Shown here piece by piece: positions 58,173 to 64,000 of a stretch of DNA of 64,000 nucleotides. Source of the DNA: Lysobacterales bacterium (GTDB lineage Bacteria; Pseudomonadota; Gammaproteobacteria; Xanthomonadales; Xanthomonadaceae). The translations under genes and the position numbers were made by a program. A model generated the notes under the pieces. The model was given only the letters and a program-made list of their open reading frames with translations, was not told where the DNA came from and ran no database searches. How positions within the stretch are numbered: position 1 is the first letter of the stretch; every line of letters begins with the position of its first letter. The stretch is taken from assembly GCA_019510125.1 (NCBI GenBank), contig JAEKKX010000012.1, positions 62,001 to 126,000 of the forward strand, given 5' to 3'.

Positions 58173-60095
58173 TCAGGGAACGCCGCAGGAAAACGACAGC
58201 GTCACCGTGTTGGCGCCCGCCGTCGCCGGCAGCGTCCCCAGGGTCAGGCCGCTGCCGAGGCCGGAGAAGGTGATCGCTCCCGACGGACATGCGCCGCCGC
58301 TGCAGGCGACCGGCGTGGCGGCGGGACAGTTCAGGTTGGACACGGCGCTGTCGTTGACCACGGCGCCGGTCACCGCATCCGGCCCGCTGTTGGTGATGAC
58401 GATGGTGTAGGTCGTCGTCGCACCGGAGATGACGGTGTCGCTGGCCTGGTCGACGTTCGCGTTGACGCCCGGCGTGTTGGTCTTGGTCAACTGCAGATCC
58501 GCGCACAGCGGATCCACGCTGACGCTCGCGCTGTTGTTGGCGACGCCGCCGACCGCCGGCGAGGTGAAGCCGGCCGCGACGCCGGTGGCCTCCGCGGCCG
58601 TCGAACCGGCGGCTGCGCCGATCGTGGCGGTGTTGGTGGTGGACGTGCACTGGCTGGCCGCCAGGGCGCCGGTGATCGTGTAGCGCAGCACGCCGCCCGC
58701 GGCCCCGCCCGTGCCGGCGGGCAGCGCGACCGTCGCGGCGACCGGTCCCGTGCCGCTGGCCGCCGGGCAGACCGGCGCGGGACTGCCGAGGGTCGTGCAG
58801 GTCCAACTGAAGGCCGTGAACCCGGTCGGCAGGGCGTCCGCGATGGCGGCCGAGACATCGTGCGCGGTCAGCGGCGCCAGCGTCGGCTGTGCGGTGTTGT
58901 TCTGGAAATCGACCTGGAACTGGACGCTTCCGCCGCCCGGCGGGGTCGACGAGGGTCCCAGCAGGGTCTTCGTGGTCCGCAGGTCGACATCGTTGTCGAC
59001 GATGGTGTAACTGAACGTCGTGCTGATCGTGCCGCCGCAGACCGTGGTGCTGGTCAGCGTGTACGAGGCGGGATTGGGCAGCATGTCGATCACGATCGTT
59101 TCGTTGTTCTCGACGAGCGTGTCGTCGAGGATCGTGATGCCCAGGTCGAACAGGCTTCCGGTCGCGACGGTGCCGTCGTAGTTGCCCGGGGGAATCGTCA
59201 CCGAGAACGACGCATTGCCCGTCGGCGTCGTGAAGTCGGTGCCGAGGGTCGCGGTGCTGCTGCCGGCGATCGAGAACTGCACGGTGATGGCGCTGGACAG
59301 GCTGCCGAGCACCACGACCTTCTGCATGGCGGCGCTGCCGGCGTTTTCCGGATTCTGCACGGCGCCCGTGGGCTGGATCTCGACGTAGGGCGTGAGGAAG
59401 ATCTGGATGTCGTCGAGGAAATTGCCCGAGCTCGCGCTGCCGCTGCCGGTGCTGATCGCCTCGAATCCGACGTTGTGCACGGCGGAAGTGCCGGTCCAGG
59501 TGAACGCGCCGGTGTAGTCGGCCCAGGTATTGACCGTCACCGGCGCATTGCAGGTCGCGCTGCCGACCGAGCCGCCGCCGCAGGAGCCGGCGACGACGGT
59601 GCCGACGCCGGCGGTCGTGGTCGATGCGCGCGCGATCTGGTTGGTGCCGGTATCGACGTTCATCGACATCACGTCCGTGCCGGAGCGGGCGCGATGGCTG
59701 AATTGCCAGCGGATGCGTTCGCCGTTCACCAGGCAGATGTCCTGGTACAGCCGGCTGGCGACATACGCGTTGAGTTCGGCGAAATTGGCCCCGGCGCGCG
59801 CCGGCACGCCGTTGAAGTTGGTTCGCCACAGTTCCATCATCCTGCCGGCCACCGGCGTCGGCGACAGGCAGGTGCCGCCCGGGGCATATCCCGCGGGGTG
59901 GTTGGTGTTCCAGCCGGGCACCTGGGTGTCCGCCGTCAGCAGGTAACAGCCCGTGGCTGCGTCCGCGGCGGTCAGGGCCGGCTGTTCGAAACCGAGATTG
60001 AGGAAACTGCGCTGGACCTGCGCGTACGCCGCCGGTGCGAACGCGGCGGCCAGGAAGCAGCACAGGAGGATGTGACGGTGCAGTGGATGCATCAT
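58173..60095 (-). CDS. Secreted protein with Calx-beta-like and DUF11 domains
   Basis: A 640-residue exported protein. A signal peptide ends in AYAQ, followed by an N-terminal beta-sandwich (about residues 25-205, with GFEQPAL and DDIQIFL). A Calx-beta-like domain (about 215-330) contains TLGTDFTTPTGNASFSV and DDTLVENNETIVIDM, the calcium-binding-loop type. The C-terminus (about 350-640) has DUF11 Ig-like segments (LQLTKTNTP, YTIVITNSGPD). There is no membrane anchor, so surface release or loose attachment is likely. The ATG with GGAGG 8 nt upstream was selected among three clustered ATGs (60101, 60095, 60092). Confidence 0.88.
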   Translation of the reverse strand: MMHPLHRHILLCCFLAAAFAPAAYAQVQRSFLNLGFEQPALTAADAATGCYLLTADTQVPGWNTNHPAGYAPGGTCLSPTPVAGRMMELWRTNFNGVPARAGANFAELNAYVASRLYQDICLVNGERIRWQFSHRARSGTDVMSMNVDTGTNQIARASTTTAGVGTVVAGSCGGGSVGSATCNAPVTVNTWADYTGAFTWTGTSAVHNVGFEAISTGSGSASSGNFLDDIQIFLTPYVEIQPTGAVQNPENAGSAAMQKVVVLGSLSSAITVQFSIAGSSTATLGTDFTTPTGNASFSVTIPPGNYDGTVATGSLFDLGITILDDTLVENNETIVIDMLPNPASYTLTSTTVCGGTISTTFSYTIVDNDVDLRTTKTLLGPSSTPPGGGSVQFQVDFQNNTAQPTLAPLTAHDVSAAIADALPTGFTAFSWTCTTLGSPAPVCPAASGTGPVAATVALPAGTGGAAGGVLRYTITGALAASQCTSTTNTATIGAAAGSTAAEATGVAAGFTSPAVGGVANNSASVSVDPLCADLQLTKTNTPGVNANVDQASDTVISGATTTYTIVITNSGPDAVTGAVVNDSAVSNLNCPAATPVACSGGACPSGAITFSGLGSGLTLGTLPATAGANTVTLSFSCGVP

Positions 60096-60272
60096 GGGCA
60101 TCTCCTCCAGGTTGATCGCGTCCGATGGAGGGATCTCCGGAGCTGGACGCGCCGACGTCGGGAACGGAGTCCCGTCGTCCGATCGTCGACAGCGGCGCAT
60201 CCTTGTGCTCGATCGTTCCGGAAAAGACGGTTTCCGCAGACGGATTCGCCGGGCCACCGTAACACGAAGGCG

Positions 60273-60297
60273 CGAGACGCATGCTGGATGCGTCTCG
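60273..60297. other. Hairpin in divergent intergenic region
   Basis: The 484-bp gap 60096-60579 separates the divergent DUF11-protein and TPR-lipoprotein genes. It holds a perfect 10-bp stem CGAGACGCAT-GCTGG-ATGCGTCTCG. There is no T-run, so a regulatory or attenuator-like role cannot be separated from chance. Otherwise no gene, repeat or clear promoter was recognised there. Confidence 0.4.
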
Positions 60298-60579
60298 ATC
60301 GCACTGGCGATCGTCCTTGCGGATTTGCTGCGTCTATCGACGGCGGCGGCGTGGGTCGGCGTACGCGGCGTCAAAGCGGCGTGTTCGCGGGCACTGGATG
60401 TGGTGGCGTTGCTGCCGTATCCGGAGGTGGAATCCCGGGTCGCGCATGGACACAACAAACGAATCAACGCCGTTTGTACACGAACCGACACACGCTTTTC
60501 ATCCGGATGGCAACAGCGACCAGCATCTTCGCCGGTCCCGAGTTGATAAAGTGCCTGCACTCTCGGATGGAAAGACGCC

Positions 60580-62679
60580 ATGTATCGAATCATATCCATC
60601 GGGCTGGGCGCCTGTCTGGCGATTGCGTCGCTGGTGGCCTGCACCGATCACGCCGGCGCAGGCGCGTCCTACGGGCCACCGCCCGCGCCGCTGTGCGACA
60701 TGAGCCGTGGCGAGATGCCGGAGAAGGCTCGCCGCATGGAAGCGCTGCTCACGCAGATGGGCGAACTGGATGCGATGGCTGCGCACGAGGCACAAGTGCG
60801 CCAGCGTATCGAAGGAGTGATTTCAAAGGGAAATCCTTCGGCGGCAGCGCCGCTCAGGCCAACGCTCGACGAATTCTTTTCCACCGGCATGCTGCACCAG
60901 AAGGCACTCTGCGACATGGCCGTCACGCTGCGCATGAGCGATATCGAGGCGATGGAAGCCTGGTCGCGCGACCCGGTCCTGTTGCAGATCAACGCCGCTG
61001 TCCGCGACCAGGCGCCGGATCCCCAGGCCAATGCGGCATCGCTGCCGCCGGAGCGTCGGGACCTGCTCTTGCGACTGGTTTACGCGATGCATCTTCAAGA
61101 ACGGTTGCTGACGGAGATCGCGGCGGCACGCCACGTCGAATTCACGACCTACGACGCCCTGATCCCCAGCGCTTCGACCGAGTTGGACGACGGGATCAAC
61201 GGCAGATGGCGAAACGGGCCGACGGCGGAGTTCCTGGTCGATGCGTGGGCAGCGCCCGCACTTGAAAAGTTCAATGACCGCAAACTCGCCCGCTTCCTCG
61301 CGGCCACGGAACAGGAAGGCCCGAAACGCTTCTTCGCGAATCGCTCGGTCGTCGACTCGCATCAGAACTCGGCATGGTACGCGAGGCTCGTCAAGTCGAT
61401 CGCGGCGCGCGCTCCGGCACCGACGCGGATGCCGCAGAGCATGGAAGACAAGTTGCAGACCGCCGCCATGGTTTCCGAAGCGCGCCGACTCCTGCACGAG
61501 AATGGCACCCGGGTCGTGATCGCCGACGCGCGCACGCTGCTGCTGCGCGCCGAGAAGGCGGATCCTCGCAACGCCGAAATCAAGGTGCTGCTTGGCGAAA
61601 TCGCACTGGAGACCCGGCCGGCCCAGCCCGTGGGCCGCGACGACATCCGCGCCAAGTCCTATCCGCAGCATTTTGCCCAGGCCGAAAAGTACCTCAACCA
61701 GGCGTTGGCGCTGGATCCGTCGTCCGCGCAAGCCCGCATCCTGTTGGGGCGCTCTGCCTTCCTGCAAGGCCGTGACGATGAGGCGGAGGCGTGGTACGAA
61801 CGCGCGGAGAAGGACATGCCGGATCATCCATGGCGCGAATACAACCACGGCGACCTGGCTTTCGTTCGCGGCGACCTGGACAGTGCGATCTCCTCCTACA
61901 AGAGCGGGCTGGCCAAGCCGGAGCGCGAAGCTTACGTCCACTACCGCCTGCTGCAACATCTCCGGATCGCGCTGCGCAAGCAGGACAAGAGCGGCGAGTT
62001 CACCGCCATCGGCGACGACTACCTGGGGACGCATCCGGACGCATGGGATTTTCGCTTCGATTTGGCCGACCATCTGCTGGAAGTCGATGCGCCGGCCAAG
62101 AAGATCCTCGCAGTGATCGATCCGATACCCGAACCATGGCTTCCCGGGATGAAGCACTACCTGGAGGCCCGGGCCCTGGTGCAGCAAGCGGCACAGGACA
62201 GCGGGAACCGCCGGATCGGCCCGAAGGAGAAGATCGCTGTGCGTCGCGCGATCGAGCTCACCGACCCGTCGGAATCGCTGATCAGGCAGTTGTGCCTTCA
62301 GCCGCACCATCCCCGGGCCATCGATGTCGTGGTGCAGGCGAGCGAGGCAGGAAAGACGGCCGTGAATGAAGCTTTCGCATGCTTGATGCGCCTCCGTGAC
62401 ATCCCGTTGATGGATCGGATGGTCGCGCTCGGCGCCGATATCGACGCGCCGATGCCGATGCACGAAGGCGAAATCGCGCTTTGCCAGACGATCTATTCGC
62501 GCAATTTCGATGCCTTCGAGCGGCTGCTCGAGGCGGGCGCGGACACCACGCGACATTGCCGGGACGGTACCGCGATCCCAACGCTGCTGCGGCGACTGCA
62601 GGAGCACGATCGCGACAATGCCCCGAAGATGCAGTCGTTGCTGGAGCGCTTGCAGGCATCGACGCAGACCTCGGGGTAG
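60580..62679 (+). CDS. Lipoprotein with TPR and ankyrin-like segments
   Basis: A 699-residue lipoprotein of unknown function. The signal peptide ends in LVAC (Cys21). The central part contains TPR-like helices, clearest in SSAQARILLGRSAFLQGRDDEAEAWYERA (about 380-410) and the following SYKSGLAKPE unit. Near the C-terminus, MVALGADIDAPMPMHEGEIAL and RLLEAGADTTRHCRDGTAIP are ankyrin-repeat-like. Both repeat types mediate protein-protein contacts, so it may scaffold an envelope complex. Codon usage is more mixed, with more A/T third bases than the neighbouring genes, hinting at different origin. It stands alone, followed by 137 bp before the YecA gene. Confidence 0.82.
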   Translation: MYRIISIGLGACLAIASLVACTDHAGAGASYGPPPAPLCDMSRGEMPEKARRMEALLTQMGELDAMAAHEAQVRQRIEGVISKGNPSAAAPLRPTLDEFFSTGMLHQKALCDMAVTLRMSDIEAMEAWSRDPVLLQINAAVRDQAPDPQANAASLPPERRDLLLRLVYAMHLQERLLTEIAAARHVEFTTYDALIPSASTELDDGINGRWRNGPTAEFLVDAWAAPALEKFNDRKLARFLAATEQEGPKRFFANRSVVDSHQNSAWYARLVKSIAARAPAPTRMPQSMEDKLQTAAMVSEARRLLHENGTRVVIADARTLLLRAEKADPRNAEIKVLLGEIALETRPAQPVGRDDIRAKSYPQHFAQAEKYLNQALALDPSSAQARILLGRSAFLQGRDDEAEAWYERAEKDMPDHPWREYNHGDLAFVRGDLDSAISSYKSGLAKPEREAYVHYRLLQHLRIALRKQDKSGEFTAIGDDYLGTHPDAWDFRFDLADHLLEVDAPAKKILAVIDPIPEPWLPGMKHYLEARALVQQAAQDSGNRRIGPKEKIAVRRAIELTDPSESLIRQLCLQPHHPRAIDVVVQASEAGKTAVNEAFACLMRLRDIPLMDRMVALGADIDAPMPMHEGEIALCQTIYSRNFDAFERLLEAGADTTRHCRDGTAIPTLLRRLQEHDRDNAPKMQSLLERLQASTQTSG

Positions 62680-62816
62680 CTTGCGGAGCGGGAGGAGTGT
62701 CGGACGATCAGGTCATGTCGTCCGTCGATCGCCGGGATGACGTATGGGCGGGGCGTCGCGCCACATGAGCTGCCGGCGCACCGCGCACGAACGCGCCCTC
62801 GCCCTGCTTCGGGCCC

Positions 62817-63521
62817 TCACGCCCCGCAGCACTTCTTGTACTTTTTCCCGCTGCCGCAGGGGCAGGGATCGTTGCGTTCCGGCCTGGCGTCGCGGCGGAT
62901 CGGGGTGCGCGGGGTGAGCGCATCGATGCGGTGGTGGTGCAGGTCGGCGAGCATGTCCGGCAGTTCCATCACGATGCCCAGGCGCTCGCGGTACTCCAGC
63001 GGCGTCGGTTCCGCGGTGGGATCCTCGCCCAGCACTTCGCCGCTGGCGAGGCGATCGAGCATGCCGAAGATCTCGTCGATCCAGTCGTGCGCGTCCAGCC
63101 ACGCTTCCCAGTCGGCTTCGCGCAGTTCGACGCCGCGGAAGAAACCGTAGGCCCAGTCGCGACCGACGTCGAGTTCGTCGTCGTCGTGCTCGGACGGATC
63201 GTCCGGCAGCCACAGCAGCGGCGCCAGCGCATCGGGGAGGCTGTCGCTGTCGTGGCGGACGCGCTGCGCGACCAGGCGCGCGTGCGCGGCGAGCAGCGCG
63301 TCGACTTCGGCGGCCTCCTCGCCCTCCCAGCGCGGCGGTTTGCCGCCCCACACCACCGGCGTCCATTCCTCCGCGGGCACGTCGCCGGGGCCGACCGCCA
63401 GCGCGGACAGGAAGCCGTCCAGCGCCTCCAGGTTGAAGCCCTTGAACGGCACCGCGCGGGTGTCGAGCAGGTGCGAGAGGCGTTCGAGGCCGGCGTCGTC
63501 GAGGAGGTCGGTGGCGGACAT
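62817..63521 (-). CDS. YecA/UPF0149-family protein with SEC-C zinc tail
   Basis: A 234-residue protein of the YecA (UPF0149) family. The helical body has [20 protein letters not shown] and [17 protein letters not shown]. The C-terminus is a SEC-C zinc-binding motif [17 protein letters not shown], shared with SecA, which interacts with SecB or ribosomes. Function is not settled; a role in protein quality control or ribosome association is proposed. The ATG giving MSATDLL was taken as start. It is separated from the partial gene downstream on the minus strand by a terminator. Confidence 0.92.
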   Translation of the reverse strand: MSATDLLDDAGLERLSHLLDTRAVPFKGFNLEALDGFLSALAVGPGDVPAEEWTPVVWGGKPPRWEGEEAAEVDALLAAHARLVAQRVRHDSDSLPDALAPLLWLPDDPSEHDDDELDVGRDWAYGFFRGVELREADWEAWLDAHDWIDEIFGMLDRLASGEVLGEDPTAEPTPLEYRERLGIVMELPDMLADLHHHRIDALTPRTPIRRDARPERNDPCPCGSGKKYKKCCGA

Positions 63522-63612
63522 GGCGGAAACGGGTCGAGCGGGGGGCGCGCAGTGTCTCACGCCGGGCCGGGCCCGCGCCGGGAACCTCGCGCGCCCGGAC
63601 CGCAGGCCTGCG

Positions 63613-63650
63613 AACGACAGGCGCCCAAACGACAGGCTTCCAAACGACAC
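63613..63650. repeat. Three 15-bp-spaced AACGACA repeats
   Basis: AACGACAGGC occurs at 63613 and 63628, and AACGACAC at 63643, with an exact 15-bp period between YecA and the terminator of the next gene. The pattern is short and may be a small minisatellite. No function is evident. Confidence 0.5.
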
Positions 63651-63674
63651 GGGGCGCGGCTTTCGCCGCGCCCC
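63651..63674 (-). terminator. Terminator hairpin after the edge gene
   Basis: A perfect 10-bp stem GGGGCGCGGC-TTTC-GCCGCGCCCC lies 27 bp after the stop of the minus-strand gene at the right edge. No T-run follows on the minus strand, but the GC stem is stable enough to end or protect the transcript. Confidence 0.65.
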
Positions 63675-63700
63675 GCAGGTGATGGCGTCGAAACTGACGA

Positions 63701-64000
63701 TCACTTCACGACTTCGAATTCCTTGCTCTGCACGACGTTGCCGTCGAGCGTGACATCGACCTTGTACTTGCCGACCGGGAAACCGTCCGGCTTGGCGATG
63801 TGGAATTCGTTGGCGCCGGCGCCGGTGAAGGCGACGTCGCGGGGCGCCTCGTCCTTGTTGATCGGCATCGGGCCGCTGGCGTCGTTGTAGGTCCACTGCA
63901 CGCCGAGCTTGCCCGGGACGGTGGCGGCCGGGTCGCTGGTGCTGGTGGCGATCGACGCGTAGATGGTGTCCTTCGGCTTGAAGGTGGTGGTGGCGGTGGT
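63701..64000 (-). CDS. Truncated hypothetical protein, start beyond window
   Basis: The last 99 residues of a protein whose start lies beyond the right edge. The visible part is a beta-rich domain: [17 protein letters not shown], then [20 protein letters not shown], then [25 protein letters not shown] and a terminal KEFEVVK. This resembles an Ig-like C-terminal domain of exported proteins that present a ligand-free strand pair. A function cannot be assigned. Its transcription ends at the hairpin 27 bp downstream. Confidence 0.75.
   Translation of the reverse strand, partial: TTATTTFKPKDTIYASIATSTSDPAATVPGKLGVQWTYNDASGPMPINKDEAPRDVAFTGAGANEFHIAKPDGFPVGKYKVDVTLDGNVVQSKEFEVVK

Overview
The window comes from a very GC-rich gammaproteobacterium of the Xanthomonadaceae/Lysobacteraceae type (Xanthomonas, Lysobacter, Luteimonas relatives). 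The evidence is the gene content: a xanthomonadin-like aryl-polyene pigment cluster, an sX13-like small RNA next to polA, GTAG-headed REP hairpins of the kind described in Stenotrophomonas, and a bioB-bioF-bioH-bioC biotin operon. Gene ends overlap heavily (ATGA/GTGA junctions), GTG starts are common and there is little spare DNA. No rRNA, tRNA, CRISPR array, insertion sequence or prophage was seen.

Region 1 (1-14.3 kb) is the right-hand part of an aryl-polyene/xanthomonadin cluster. A truncated flavin halogenase-like gene runs off the left edge. It is divergent from a tightly coupled plus-strand operon: acyl carrier protein, membrane protein, two acyltransferases, two hotdog dehydratases, LolA-like carrier, MMPL exporter and ketoreductase, then two small secreted proteins. 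A convergent minus-strand operon encodes a ketosynthase, a chain-length-factor-like partner, a GT2 glycosyltransferase and a second halogenase-like flavoprotein. Together these cover chain extension, reduction, dehydration, lipid attachment, envelope transport and halogenation. The aromatic starter genes (ammonia-lyase, ligase) are not here and may lie to the left.

Region 2 (14.5-29.2 kb) holds envelope and exported proteins: a small secreted protein, a DUF218 protein, a 1,923-residue bacterial alpha-2-macroglobulin with a thioester motif, a DUF885 peptidase-like protein, a Cys/His-rich one-TM protein, an overlapping DPP4-like peptidase/Coa1-like/transglutaminase-like operon, a 146-bp tandem repeat carrying REP hairpins, and a YfcG-type glutathione transferase.

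Region 3 (29.3-39 kb) is housekeeping: yqhA, uvrD, a small exported protein, hemF, a DUF421 membrane protein, the sX13-like sRNA, polA, a DUF2782 lipoprotein and a comF gene that appears to carry an internal deletion.

Region 4 (39-45.7 kb) is the biotin operon bioB-bioF-(DUF7079-like)-bioH-(orphan)-bioC, followed by an RHH/ParE toxin-antitoxin pair with a palindromic operator, then a GT2 glycosyltransferase with a small lipid-A-synthase-N-like membrane protein.

Region 5 (45.7-64 kb) contains a membrane glutaredoxin, a 70-residue exported peptide with eight cysteines, a YadG/YadH-type ABC exporter, a ferredoxin-NADP reductase, a lipoprotein alpha/beta hydrolase, a NatA/NatB-type ABC exporter ending in a strong terminator, a DUF2383 four-helix protein, a DUF5694 protein, icd, a Tat-exported SDR-fold protein, a Calx-beta/DUF11 secreted protein, a TPR/ankyrin-like lipoprotein, a YecA/SEC-C protein and a truncated gene at the right edge.
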